DNA from: CAYWMY01 sp046352935
GTDB lineage: Bacteria > Pseudomonadota > Gammaproteobacteria > Steroidobacterales > Steroidobacteraceae
Reading direction: 5' to 3'
Assembly (NCBI GenBank): GCA_046352935.1
Contig: JAXMGR010000002.1
Coordinates: forward strand, 207,674-271,673
DNA: 64,000 bases
How positions within the stretch are numbered: position 1 is the stretch's first letter; the number at the start of each line of letters is the position of its first letter. Below, piece by piece: positions 44,045-53,143 of this stretch. The translations under genes and the position numbers were made by a program. The notes under the pieces are model-generated. The model ran no database searches. It saw only the letters and a program-made list of their open reading frames with translations, and had not been told where the DNA came from.

Positions 44045-46554
44045 CAGTCCTCGCGCACGGCGCGCAGCACGGCCACGTCCAGCGCGCTCTGCGCACCGGC
44101 GACGCTCGCGAGGCAGGCGGCCCCGATCAGCGCGGCGCAGAGCGCGCCCAGGCGCCAGCCGGGCAGGTACAGATCGATGCTCCAGTGGAACGACTGGCGG
44201 TTCACCACGTACACCAGCACGAGGCTCAGGCCCGTGCCGAGCACGAGGCCGAAGGCGGCACCGAGCGCACCGACGAGCAGCCCCTCGGCGCCCAGCATCG
44301 CGACGACCTGCCGGCGCAACAGGCCGAGGTGCCGCAGCATGCTGAACTCCGCGCGGCGTGCGAGCGCCGTGGCGGCGGCCGCGAGCGCGACGCCGACGAG
44401 CCCGATGAGCACCGCCGCGGCTTCCAGCACGTGCGTCACGGCGAACGCGCGATCGAAGTTCCGCATCGAGATCGCGCGCACCTCGCCGGTCGCGCGGATC
44501 TCGAGCGCATCGCCGTTCGCGAGTCTCCGGCGCAGCGCCGTGATGACGGCATCAGCGGCACGCCCACGCTCCAGCCACACCGATGCATCGCTCGCGGCCC
44601 CGTCACCGGTCCACGCGACGAAGCGGCTGCGCGGGATCACCACGACACCCGTGGACCGGCCGTAATCGCGGAACGTTCCCGCGACGAACACCCGCCGTTC
44701 GACGCCCGCGATCGGCAACCGCACGGTCGCGCCCGTCGCCCAGCCATAGAGGTCCTGCATCGCCTCGGAGATCCAGGCCACCTCGGCACCCGCCGGAAGC
44801 GCCGTCCGGTCGATGAGCGGCAGCACCGCGTCGTGATCGGCTGGCGTGCGATCCCGCGCGATCAGCGTGACGGGCGCACGGTCCGGCGCGAGCAGCAGCG
44901 AGGTCTCGCGACGGAACTCGACGGCGGCCACGCCCTGCTCGCTGCGCAGGCGTTGCTGGTCCTCGATCGTGAGCAGCCGCGTGTCGCTGCCGCGCGGTGT
45001 GCGCAGCTCGAAGTCCGCCGGCAGCTGCCGGTCGAGCCAGCGGTCGAAGGACTCGCGGAACGAATGGACCATGATGGCCATCGCGACCATCAGGCTGAAG
45101 CTCGTGACGACGGCCGCGAGGCCGATCGAGATCTGGCCGATGCTGCCGCGGAGCTGCGCGAGCGCCGTGTCGAAGGGTGCATGACCGCGGGCGGGAAGCC
45201 GCCGCAGCAGCCAGGCGCTCGCGGCCGGCAGGAGCAGCAGAGCGCCGAAGAGCAGCAGCGCGATGGCGCAATAGCCCGCCACGGGTACGCCGCCGAGCGG
45301 CGGCAGCGGTGCGAGCAGCGCGCCGGCGATCATCAGCACGAGACCGGTACGCAAGGACGGCAGCGCCGCGGTCTCGGCGTCGCCGGGCTTGAGGGCCTGC
45401 GCGGGCGGGCGGCGCGCGGCCTCGCGTGCGGGCCACCAGGCGCCGAGGCCCGCGAGCAGCGTCCCGAGTGCCACGAACGCGACCCAGGCAACGGGCTGCG
45501 GCTGCAGCGCCGCGAGCGAGGCGGACTGCATGAGTCCCAGGCTGCCGCCCGCGTGCGCGAGCAGCCACGCTGCGAGCGCCTGGCCGAGCGCGACGCCGGA
45601 CAGCGAACCCAGCAGGCCCGCGAGCACCCCTTCGATGAGCAGCGCGCGGCGCAGCCCGCCCCGGGTCACACCGAGCGCGCGCAGCAGCGCGAGCGAGCGC
45701 CGGCGACGCAGGATCGCGAGCGCCTGCGTGGCGAACAGCAGCGTCGCGCCCGCGAGCAGCGACACCAGCGCCAGCATGTTGAGGTTCACGCGATACGCGC
45801 GCGTCGCGGACGCCGCCCGGCCCCGCTCGATCCGCGCGGGAACCGCCTGCACGCCGGGCGGCAGCGCCCCCGCGAGTGCATCGCGGAACCGCGCGACCCC
45901 TGCCCCCTCGGCGGCGCGAAGGTCGACGCGGTCGATGACACCGAGACGATCGAGCGTCCACTGCGCCGAGGCGATGTCCATGATGCCGAGCGGCTGCGTC
46001 CACTCCTGATCGGACAGGAGACCCAGCACGACGAGCGAGCGGCGTCGCGTGCCCACGACGACCTCGAAGCGCCCGCCGCGCCCGACGCCGAGGCTGCGCG
46101 CCGCGGCCGCGCTCAGCAGGACGGCGTCGGGCCGGAACAGTTCCGGCAGCCGCCCGGCGAGTTCGGTGCCGAGCGCCGGCTGCAGCTCCGCCGCACGGAA
46201 GACATCGACACCGAGGATCCGGAGCGTTCCGCGCCCCGCGGGCAGCGTCACGTCCGTCTCGACGAGCGGACTCGCGCGATCCACGTCCGCGCGTCGCGCG
46301 AGTTCCGCATACAGGCGCTCCGGAAAGCCACCGCGCGGGCCGCGCACGACGACGTCGGCCGTGCCCGCGAGCCGCCGGGCGGCGCCGTCGAACTCCTCGA
46401 GCGCCGCGTCGTTGACGAACCAGACGGCGGAGAACAGCGCGACACCGCAGGTCAGCGTCAGCATCGTCACCAGCAGGCGCGCGGGCTGCTCCCGCCACTG
46501 GCCGAGCGCGAGCCGCCAGGCGACCGCGAGGTCGCGATCGCGCCCCGCGCTCAC
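44041..46554 (-). CDS. ABC transporter permease, FtsX/MacB type (AttF-AttG combined)
   Basis: 837 residues from GTG 46554, overlapping the ATPase gene by four bases. It has the two-domain FtsX architecture: a helix near residue 30, a large periplasmic part (~50-245), a cluster of three or four helices (~250-400), more helices (~410-480), a second periplasmic part (~510-700) and three final helices. The second half repeats the first, so one polypeptide gives all permease helices, in contrast to systems with separate AttF and AttG. Such permeases act by mechanotransmission on periplasmic or outer-membrane lipids and lipoproteins. Confidence 0.88.
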   Translation of the reverse strand: MSAGRDRDLAVAWRLALGQWREQPARLLVTMLTLTCGVALFSAVWFVNDAALEEFDGAARRLAGTADVVVRGPRGGFPERLYAELARRADVDRASPLVETDVTLPAGRGTLRILGVDVFRAAELQPALGTELAGRLPELFRPDAVLLSAAAARSLGVGRGGRFEVVVGTRRRSLVVLGLLSDQEWTQPLGIMDIASAQWTLDRLGVIDRVDLRAAEGAGVARFRDALAGALPPGVQAVPARIERGRAASATRAYRVNLNMLALVSLLAGATLLFATQALAILRRRRSLALLRALGVTRGGLRRALLIEGVLAGLLGSLSGVALGQALAAWLLAHAGGSLGLMQSASLAALQPQPVAWVAFVALGTLLAGLGAWWPAREAARRPPAQALKPGDAETAALPSLRTGLVLMIAGALLAPLPPLGGVPVAGYCAIALLLFGALLLLPAASAWLLRRLPARGHAPFDTALAQLRGSIGQISIGLAAVVTSFSLMVAMAIMVHSFRESFDRWLDRQLPADFELRTPRGSDTRLLTIEDQQRLRSEQGVAAVEFRRETSLLLAPDRAPVTLIARDRTPADHDAVLPLIDRTALPAGAEVAWISEAMQDLYGWATGATVRLPIAGVERRVFVAGTFRDYGRSTGVVVIPRSRFVAWTGDGAASDASVWLERGRAADAVITALRRRLANGDALEIRATGEVRAISMRNFDRAFAVTHVLEAAAVLIGLVGVALAAAATALARRAEFSMLRHLGLLRRQVVAMLGAEGLLVGALGAAFGLVLGTGLSLVLVYVVNRQSFHWSIDLYLPGWRLGALCAALIGAACLASVAGAQSALDVAVLRAVREDW

Positions 46555-47258
46555 ACCACCGCCCCGGGATCCACGCGCTGCAGGCTGCGGCCGTCGAGCA
46601 GGAAGGCCCGGTCGGCCGTCGCGGCAACCGCGCGCGAATGCGTGATCACGATGCCCGCGCCGCCCGCCGCCCGTATGCGTTCACGCAGCAGCGCCAGCAC
46701 CGCGCCGGCCGTGCGCGGATCGAGGTTGCCGGTCGGCTCGTCGGCCAGCACCAGCCTGGGCTCGTGGATCACGGCGCGTGCGATCGCGACGCGCTGTGTC
46801 TCCCCGCCCGACAGGTCGCGGGGATGGCGATCATCGAAGCCCGCGAGGCCGACCGCGGCCAGCAGGTCCCGCGCGCGCATCCGCCGCTCCCTTGCGGCGA
46901 CCCCGAGCAGCTGCAACGGCAGTTCGACGTTCTGTGCAACGGTCAGGTACGGCAGCACGTGGAAGGCCTGGAACACGAAGCCGATATGGCGCCTGCGGAA
47001 CAGCGTGGCCGCGTCGTCGTCGAGGGCGCCGAAATCGACCCCGTCGTAGTGGATGCTCCCCGCATCGGGGCGGTCGAGCCCCGCGAGCAGGTTCAGCAGC
47101 GTCGACTTGCCGACGCCGGATTCGCCCATGATGGCGACGTAGTCGCCGGGCCGCAGCGTCAGGCCGACGCCGTCGAGCACGGGCGGCCGGTCAGCGCGGT
47201 AGCGCTTGACCAGCCCTTCGAACTGCAGCAACGGGACGGCATCGTTCACGCCCGTCAA
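46551..47258 (-). CDS. ABC transporter ATPase (AttE / LolD-MacB type)
   Basis: 235 residues if translation starts at TTG 47258; GTG 47249 is an alternative and neither has a strong ribosome site. It has Walker A GESGVGKSTLLNLL (~45), Q-loop FVFQAFHVLPYLTV, signature LSGGETQRVAIARA (~145) and Walker B LVLADEPTGNLD. It is first in the three-gene operon and powers the permease downstream. Confidence 0.92.
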   Translation of the reverse strand: MTGVNDAVPLLQFEGLVKRYRADRPPVLDGVGLTLRPGDYVAIMGESGVGKSTLLNLLAGLDRPDAGSIHYDGVDFGALDDDAATLFRRRHIGFVFQAFHVLPYLTVAQNVELPLQLLGVAARERRMRARDLLAAVGLAGFDDRHPRDLSGGETQRVAIARAVIHEPRLVLADEPTGNLDPRTAGAVLALLRERIRAAGGAGIVITHSRAVAATADRAFLLDGRSLQRVDPGAVV

Positions 47259-47330
47259 GGTAGGCGAGCGATCCGTGCTTCGGCAAGCACCGCGCCACCG
47301 CGGGGAAGGTCGCGCTGCAGCGGCGGGCCG

Positions 47331-49295
47331 TCACCCGATGCCGCGCGCCGCCAGATGACCTTCGCGGATCGCGGTCTGCAGGTAACGCGGGCTCTGCACG
47401 TCGCCCGCAAGGAGCACGCGCCCCGGCGAGCCGGCGAGCGCATCGAGGAGCTCGCGGTTGCTGGCGTTGTGCGAGACGAACACCACGGTGTCCGCGGGGA
47501 CCTGCACCTCGGGTCCGCCGAAGCGCTGCACGAGGCGCGCGTGCCGCTCCTCGACCGCGACCAGCCGTGCGTAGGTCATGAGCCGGAAATCGCCCTTGGC
47601 GAGCCGCTCCAGCGCCGGATCCGCCGACAGGCCCGGTTCCAGACCCGGCGCGAAGCGGCTGTGGCCCGTCGCGAAGGTCACGGCGAGCCCGCGCGCCATG
47701 AGCGCCTCGGCCGCCGCCACGGCCTCGTAGTGACCCGCATCGTCGTAGACGAGCGCCGTGCGGCCGAAATCGCGGTCCGCCGGCGCGAGCAGCAGGTCGT
47801 GGCTCGAGACCACCTGGCGCCGCTCCATGCCCGAGGCGGGCTCGCCCGGGCTCAGGTGCTGCCGGCCGTCGAGCCGCGGCGAGGACCCGGTCGCGACGAT
47901 GACGACATCCGGCGCGAGGCGCGCGACGTCGTCGGCCTCGATGTAGCTGCCGAGGCGCACGTCGACACCCAGTCGGTACACCTCCTGCACGAGCCAGTCG
48001 GCGATGTCGCCGATGCCGGCGCGCCGCGGTGCGCGCCGCGCGATCCGCAGTGCTCCGCCCAGGTCGTCGGAGGCCTCCGCGAGGATCACGCGATGTCCCG
48101 CGAGCGCGGCCACGCGCGCGGCCTCGAGCCCCGCCGGACCGCCGCCGACCACGAGCACGGTCTTCGGCTGCGCGGACTTCACGATCAGGTCCTCGGACAG
48201 CGTCGCCTCGAAGCCCACCGCGGGATTCACCGTGCAGCTGATGCGGCCGAACGCGATCAGGTTGCCGATGCAGCCGTGATTGCAGCCGATGCAGGGACGC
48301 ACCTGTTCGACGCGCCCCTCGACGGTCTTGCGCACGAGGTCCGGGTCCGCGATGTGCGCACGCGTGAGCGCGACGAGATCGGCATCCCCCGCGCCGATGA
48401 CCTGGTCGGCCTCCTCCAGCGTGCGGAACCGGCCCGTGACCAGCACGGGGACGCTGACCGCGCGCTTGACCGGCACGTCGTACGGCAGCTCGTAGCCGGC
48501 CGGCTCGTGCATCGCGCCGATGACCTTGTGCGGGTTGTAGTCGGTGCCGATGGTGAGGTTCACGTAGTCGACGAGCCCGCGCGACTCGAACAGCCGCGCC
48601 ACGCGCGCGACGTCCTCGGGACCCATGCCGCCCGGCAGCAGCTCGGAAGAGAGACGCACGCCCACGGCGAGGCGCGGCGCGACCGCGGCGTGCACGGCCT
48701 CGAGCACCATGAGCGGCAGGCGGACGCGGTTCTCGAAATCGCCGCCGTACTCGTCGTCGCGGAAGTTCCAGAGCGGCGAGAGGAACTGCTGCAGCAGGTA
48801 GCCGTGCGCCATGTGCACTTCGACGCCGTCGAGACCGCCGGTCTCGCAATCCTTCGCGGCCGCGACATAGCAGTCGACGAGCTCCGCGATCTGCGCCTTC
48901 GTCATGGGCTGCGACTGGATACCGAGCAATGCCCCAACGGTGTCCGAGGACGACCAGGGCGGCGTGCCGTCGGCCTGCGGGATCTCGTTGCCGAGATGGC
49001 CGAGCTGCTGGAACACCTTCATGCCGTGCGGGCGCACGCGCTCCATGAGCCTGCGGTAGCCCTCGACGAGCCCCGGCGCGCCGGCGTTGAAGAAGGGATA
49101 GAACGTGCGGTGCACCTGCGCGGCCTCGATGACCGTGAGGCCGACGCCGCCCTTCGCGCGCGCGGCGTGGTATTCGACGAGCGCATCGTTCATCGTGCCG
49201 CCGCCGATGCCCGTGCCGTGCGCGGTGCGCACGACGCGGTTCGGCAGCGTGACCGGGCCCAGCTTCACGGGCGTCAGGATGTGTTTCAGCGCCAT
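47331..49295 (-). CDS. FMN/FAD/[4Fe-4S] NADH:flavin oxidoreductase (2,4-dienoyl-CoA reductase / old yellow enzyme type)
   Basis: 654 residues from ATG 49295 (GAGGAAGCC before it). The N-terminal ~350 residues form an OYE-type TIM barrel (LPNRVVRTAHGTGI at the start, DGVEVHMAHGYLLQQFLSPLWNFRDDEYGG-type loop near 180). An iron-sulfur ligand set follows (CIGCNHGC ... C, ~338-358). The second half holds dinucleotide-binding folds (VLVVGGGPAGLEAARVAALAG). This is the layout of bacterial 2,4-dienoyl-CoA reductase, trimethylamine dehydrogenase and bile-acid or steroid enoate reductases. The substrate is unknown; a steroid or fatty enoyl substrate is a guess. Confidence 0.88.
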   Translation of the reverse strand: MALKHILTPVKLGPVTLPNRVVRTAHGTGIGGGTMNDALVEYHAARAKGGVGLTVIEAAQVHRTFYPFFNAGAPGLVEGYRRLMERVRPHGMKVFQQLGHLGNEIPQADGTPPWSSSDTVGALLGIQSQPMTKAQIAELVDCYVAAAKDCETGGLDGVEVHMAHGYLLQQFLSPLWNFRDDEYGGDFENRVRLPLMVLEAVHAAVAPRLAVGVRLSSELLPGGMGPEDVARVARLFESRGLVDYVNLTIGTDYNPHKVIGAMHEPAGYELPYDVPVKRAVSVPVLVTGRFRTLEEADQVIGAGDADLVALTRAHIADPDLVRKTVEGRVEQVRPCIGCNHGCIGNLIAFGRISCTVNPAVGFEATLSEDLIVKSAQPKTVLVVGGGPAGLEAARVAALAGHRVILAEASDDLGGALRIARRAPRRAGIGDIADWLVQEVYRLGVDVRLGSYIEADDVARLAPDVVIVATGSSPRLDGRQHLSPGEPASGMERRQVVSSHDLLLAPADRDFGRTALVYDDAGHYEAVAAAEALMARGLAVTFATGHSRFAPGLEPGLSADPALERLAKGDFRLMTYARLVAVEERHARLVQRFGGPEVQVPADTVVFVSHNASNRELLDALAGSPGRVLLAGDVQSPRYLQTAIREGHLAARGIG

Positions 49296-49465
49296 GGCTT
49301 CCTCGTCCTCCGCTCCTCCGCCCCACCCGTCGCCGCACCCGCCGGTGCCGCCTCGCGGATTCCGCGTGTCCGGGCCGCCCGCAGTGTAATGCGGCACCCG
49401 CGGCCCGTGTGCGGGCGCGCGGACGGCTCGACAGCGGCGCGGCAGTCGTGGTGTGATCCCGGGAT

Positions 49466-50497
49466 ATGAACACGCTCGTCAACCGGCGCTGGCAGGTGGC
49501 CTGCCCCGCGAACACCGACGGTATCGCGCTGAAGCGCGAGGTCTTCACCCCGGGCACCGCGCCGGTTCCCGAACCCGCCGACGGCGAGGTCCTGATCCGC
49601 ACGGTCTGGTTCTCGCCCGATCCCATGAACCACGCCTGGGTGCGCGGCATCATGGGCCGCTTCGCGCCGATCCCGGTCGGCGAAGCCATGCGCGGCGGCA
49701 TCGCGGGGCGCGTCATCAAGTCCCGGCACCCCGACTGGAAGGTGGGCGACGGCGTCACGGGCTTCCTCGAATGGCAGGACTACGTCACGAGCGACGGCAC
49801 GGACCGCCTGGGTGCGCCGCTGCAGCGCGTGCCGGCGGGCGTCCCGCTCGAGAGCGGCCTCGCCACGCTCGGCATGACCGGCCTCTGCGCCTGGCTCGGG
49901 CTCACGGAGATCGGCCGGCCGAAGCCCGGCGACACGGTGCTGGTCTCCGGCGCCTCGGGTGCCATCGGTTCGATCGCGGGACAGATCGCCCGGCTCGCGG
50001 GTGCGCGCGTCATCGGCATCGCGCGCGGCCCGAAGAAGTGCGAACTCGTGAGCGGGCTCCGCTTCGACGCCGTCATCGATTTCAACGACGGTGATCTCAA
50101 CACCCGCATCGCGGCTCTCGCGCCGAACGGCATCGACGTCTTCTTCGACAACGTCGGCGGCCCGATGCTGGACGCCGCGCTCGCCAATCTCGCGCACGGC
50201 GCGCGTGTGGTGATCTGCGGCGCCACCGCGCATTACGCCGGCACCGCCACGATCTCCAACCACCTGATGCTCGCGATACGCGGCGCCACCATGGCCGGGT
50301 TCTTCTACTTCGACCACGTGAACCGCTGGGCCGAGGGGCGCGAGCGTCTCGCGCGCTGGCTCGCCGACGGCTCCATCCGCGAAGCGCTCGACGTGGCCGA
50401 AGGCTTCGACGCCGTGCCGGACGCCGCACTCGCGCAGTTCAGCGGCGGCGTGATGGGTCGCAAGCTCGTGCGCATCGCGGACGATCCCTGCGGCTAA
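49466..50497 (+). CDS. Zinc-independent medium-chain NADP-dependent oxidoreductase (CurA/leukotriene-B4-dehydrogenase type)
   Basis: 343 residues. It has an N-terminal catalytic fold with VWFSPDPMNHAWVRGI, no zinc-binding cysteines, and an NADP-binding fold VLVSGASGAIGSIAGQIARLAGA near residue 155, then DVFFDNVGGPMLDAALA and GRKLVRIAD at the end. This fits the ene-reductase branch (double-bond reductases acting on alpha,beta-unsaturated ketones). It is divergent from the flavoprotein gene with 170 bases between starts, so both may act on related enones. Confidence 0.9.
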   Translation: MNTLVNRRWQVACPANTDGIALKREVFTPGTAPVPEPADGEVLIRTVWFSPDPMNHAWVRGIMGRFAPIPVGEAMRGGIAGRVIKSRHPDWKVGDGVTGFLEWQDYVTSDGTDRLGAPLQRVPAGVPLESGLATLGMTGLCAWLGLTEIGRPKPGDTVLVSGASGAIGSIAGQIARLAGARVIGIARGPKKCELVSGLRFDAVIDFNDGDLNTRIAALAPNGIDVFFDNVGGPMLDAALANLAHGARVVICGATAHYAGTATISNHLMLAIRGATMAGFFYFDHVNRWAEGRERLARWLADGSIREALDVAEGFDAVPDAALAQFSGGVMGRKLVRIADDPCG

Positions 50498-50552
50498 GCG
50501 ATTCCCGCCGCGGCGCGGCGATCGCGGGCGGCATCCGGCGGCACAGCCGGCG

Positions 50553-50583
50553 TGCAATCATGGAGTTCCGCTCCATGATTGCA
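50553..50583. repeat. Perfect 13-bp inverted repeat (hairpin)
   Basis: TGCAATCATGGAG and its exact complement are separated by the five bases TTCCG. No T-run follows on either strand, so it is not a standard terminator. It lies between the MDR gene and the convergent ATPase gene and may be an operator, a bidirectional hairpin or a mobile-element boundary. Confidence 0.7.
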
Positions 50584-50706
50584 GGACACGGCCCGAGGCA
50601 TGGGGAAGGCGCCACGCACGCGGGAACAGGTGATTGCGCTCCGAGTCGCTGGCCGCGCTGTGCTGGCCCGAGCGCGAGGCGGCAACCGCTGGAGCCACGC
50701 GCTCCC

Positions 50707-52029
50707 CTATTCCTCGGCCACCCGGAGCAGCCACTCGCACGCGGATTCCACCTGGACGCCCGGCACGTCCACGCCTGTGCTCGAATCCCGGTCGAACACG
50801 AGCAGGCGCCGGCGCGCGCGCCGGTGCTTACGGCCCGCCGCGTCGAGGGCGCGCAGCTCGCGCTCCAGCGTCGCGCGGGCGGTCACGTCGGCGCACACCT
50901 GGATCAGCTCCTCGCCCGCCGCAGGGAAGCGCGCGAGAAAGTCCACCTCGAATCCCTCGTCGGTCTTCACGTAGCCCACCTCCGCGCCGCGCCGCTCGAG
51001 CTCGTGCAGCACGACGGTCTCGAGCGCGTGCCCGAGATGAGCGCGCCCGCTCGCGTCGAACGCGCCGATGAGCCCCGGATCGGCGGGATAGAGCTTGCGG
51101 GGGTTCGAGTTGCGCTGCCGCTCGGAATCGGTCGCGAGCCACACGCTGCTCAACAGGAACGCGTCGACGAGATGGGCGAGCATCGCGTGCACGAGATCGC
51201 GCGCCACACCGAGCCCCTGGGACTTCAGGTCCTGGTGCAGCCGGTGAACGCTGAAGCTCCCGGCCGGGTTGCGCAGACAGTGCCGCACGACCCAGCGCAT
51301 CGCCGCCACCTGCGAGATGCCGTGCCGCTCGACGACGTCGCGGAACAGCACGGTGTCCACGTAGCCCTGGAGCAGTTCGATCCGCAGCGCCGGCGCGAGA
51401 TGCTGTACTTCCGGGAAGCCACCCTCGACCAGGAATTCGCGGAAGCGCCGCTCGACGAGCGAGCGCTCGGCCGGCGTCCAGCGGCGCGGTGGCTTACCCG
51501 GCTCCTCGTTGCGGTGTCGCAGGTACTCGCGGAAGCTGAAGGGGCGGATGGTCGTGGCCATCCCGCGCCCGCGCAGCGACGTGTGCACCTCGCGCGAGAG
51601 CAGCCGCGCCGATGAGCCCGACACGACGAGCTCGATGCGCTCGCTGTCGAGCACCCGGCGGGCAAAGCGCTCCCACCCGGGCACGAGCTGAATTTCGTCG
51701 AGAAACCAGTACGCAGTGGCGCGCCCTCGCAGGTTCGGGTGCCTGCGGTAGTACTCCTCGAGCAATGAGCCGAGCTGATCCACGCCGAGGCCCGCCAGAC
51801 GGTCGTCGTCGAAGCTCAGGTACAGGGCCCGCTCCGGGGGAGCCTCGGCCCGGCGCGCCTCGAGGAGCTGGCGCAGGAAGGTGGTCTTCCCCGCGCGCCG
51901 CATCCCGATGACGGAGTGCACCTTGCCCGGAACGGCGGGGAGATGTGCGTCGCGCCGCGTGAAACGCGCAGGCTCGGCCGGCTCGAGGGCCACCGAGAGC
52001 ATTTCGGCGAGGACCGGCAGCAGTGGCAT
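50707..52029 (-). CDS. AAA ATPase with DUF4143 (archaeal-type ATPase family)
   Basis: 440 residues from ATG 52029 (MPLLPVLAEML); a longer frame to 52083 is possible. Walker A-like GMRRAGKTTFLRQLL lies near 45 and Walker B-like AYWFLDEIQLVPGWE near 110, with the sensor VVSGSSARLLSRE after it. The DUF4143 domain covers roughly residues 200-350 and has GHALETVVLHELERRGAEVGY, a nuclease-like fold, near the end. These proteins are widespread, patchily distributed and often lie near restriction or mobile genes. Function is not established. A broken hsdM lies upstream. Confidence 0.85.
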   Translation of the reverse strand: MPLLPVLAEMLSVALEPAEPARFTRRDAHLPAVPGKVHSVIGMRRAGKTTFLRQLLEARRAEAPPERALYLSFDDDRLAGLGVDQLGSLLEEYYRRHPNLRGRATAYWFLDEIQLVPGWERFARRVLDSERIELVVSGSSARLLSREVHTSLRGRGMATTIRPFSFREYLRHRNEEPGKPPRRWTPAERSLVERRFREFLVEGGFPEVQHLAPALRIELLQGYVDTVLFRDVVERHGISQVAAMRWVVRHCLRNPAGSFSVHRLHQDLKSQGLGVARDLVHAMLAHLVDAFLLSSVWLATDSERQRNSNPRKLYPADPGLIGAFDASGRAHLGHALETVVLHELERRGAEVGYVKTDEGFEVDFLARFPAAGEELIQVCADVTARATLERELRALDAAGRKHRRARRRLLVFDRDSSTGVDVPGVQVESACEWLLRVAEE

Positions 52030-52389
52030 GCAGCCAGCGTGCTGACCATGTGGCCTTCTGTCAAGCCCAGATTCTGAAGACACTAGCCTTTATTCAGGGC
52101 CACTAGTTGAGCACCGTCAGCCGGCAAACCTCAGTTCGTGGCGGTGTGCGGGGCGATTGAGCGTCGAGCCGGGCGGGGTTGCCACGGTCGCGAAGCGGTA
52201 AACGCAAGGGGTTCCAAGGCGTTGCGCAACTGCGTCACAGTTGCACGGCTGCTCCACTCGATCCGTTCGAGCAGTGCGCTGAAGCGCTCGCGATAGCGAC
52301 CGCGTAGCCCGAGGCGCAGCACGACTTCGCGTCCATTGCGGCCGATGTTCGCGCCGGCGACGAAGTGCTCGGTGCCTGGCGCGCCTGCA
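52030..52389. other. Gap between the ATPase gene and the hsdM homology; no recognisable gene
   Basis: A minus-strand frame ending at 52131 contains a plausible peptide (RERFSALLERIEW...), which I do not recognise. It may be the remnant of another gene joined to the hsdM fragment. A short hairpin GCAACTG-CGTCA-CAGTTGC lies at 52226-52244. CACTAG occurs twice near 52080-52110. Confidence 0.4.
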
Positions 52390-52702
52390 CCTTCACGTGC
52401 TGCCAGCGCGCCTCGGGCGGCACCCAGAAGATGCTTTGCGCGCGGTACTCGTCGGGGTCTTCGAGGTCTTCGGGGTCGGCGCCGCTGGATTTCTCGGCGA
52501 TGAGTTGCGCGTGCTTTTCCTCGAAGGCGTCGGCGATGCAATTCAGGAACAGGAGCCCCAGGCAGACGTGCTTGTACTCGACGGCGTCCATGCTGCCGCG
52601 CAGGGCATCGGCCATCTGCCAGAGTTGGGCTTCGTAGCCGACCGTGGCGACGGTGTCGGATGAAGGTTTCGTGGCTTTCTTCCTGGCCGTGTCGTCGCTC
52701 AT
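52235..52702 (-). pseudogene. hsdM: Truncated type I restriction-modification methyltransferase (HsdM N-terminal fragment)
   Basis: From ATG 52702 the frame gives 155 residues. The first ~105 match the HsdM N-terminal helical domain: YEAQLWQMADALRGSMDA, YKHVCLGLLFLNCIADAFEE and YRAQSIFWVPPEARWQHVK. Similarity stops abruptly near 52390, and the rest of the frame is low-complexity out-of-frame sequence. The SAM-binding and NPPY catalytic parts, ~350 residues, are absent, as are hsdS and hsdR. It is a leftover of a type I R-M system, probably lost by deletion. Confidence 0.85.
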
Positions 52703-53143
52703 GCCCTGGATCGGCTCTCGTTGTGCCAGGCGAGGAAGTCCCGGCCGGGGCGGCCGCAGCCTTCCCCGCCGGCTGCCGTCGGCAGCCGGTGCGTCGTGGC
52801 GCGTGCCCGGAGATCGGAGTCGGCCATTTCCGGTCTGTTGTGCGAGTCCCTTCCCTGCGACGGGAGTTTGCCACAGCGAGCAGTGCCTTACGCGCGGCCC
52901 GCCGCGACCGCCTCGACCGAACGCTGGAACACCTCGATGCTGTGATTGTCGCCGCGGGCCCCGACAGGACGTGTCGCCTCGCGACGATCCCGCCGGGCCT
53001 GTCGGGCCCGGTACGCGCGCGCCGCCCCGCGCGACGCGGCGGAAACTTGTGAAGCGCTTCCCATCGGCTCGACAACTCGGGCAATATGATTATGTCAATA
53101 GGGAAAGAGTCCCCGCTGACACTCAGGGATTTGCTCAGCAACG
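52703..53143. other. Intergenic region upstream of bcsA
   Basis: No gene is supported; the open frames here are Arg/Pro-rich and match nothing I know. Bases 53080-53110 are AT-richer than the rest and could hold the bcs promoter, but I see no convincing -35/-10 pair. Confidence 0.4.

Noticed and set aside
44026..47049. A 1007-residue plus-strand open frame opposite the ABC permease
   Set aside because: Arg/Gln/Glu-rich shadow of the minus-strand permease; no recognisable domain, no ribosome site, and the minus-strand gene has clear family motifs.
46638..49469. A 943-residue plus-strand open frame opposite the ATPase and flavoprotein genes
   Set aside because: High-GC antisense artefact; crosses two well-supported genes and an intergenic region.
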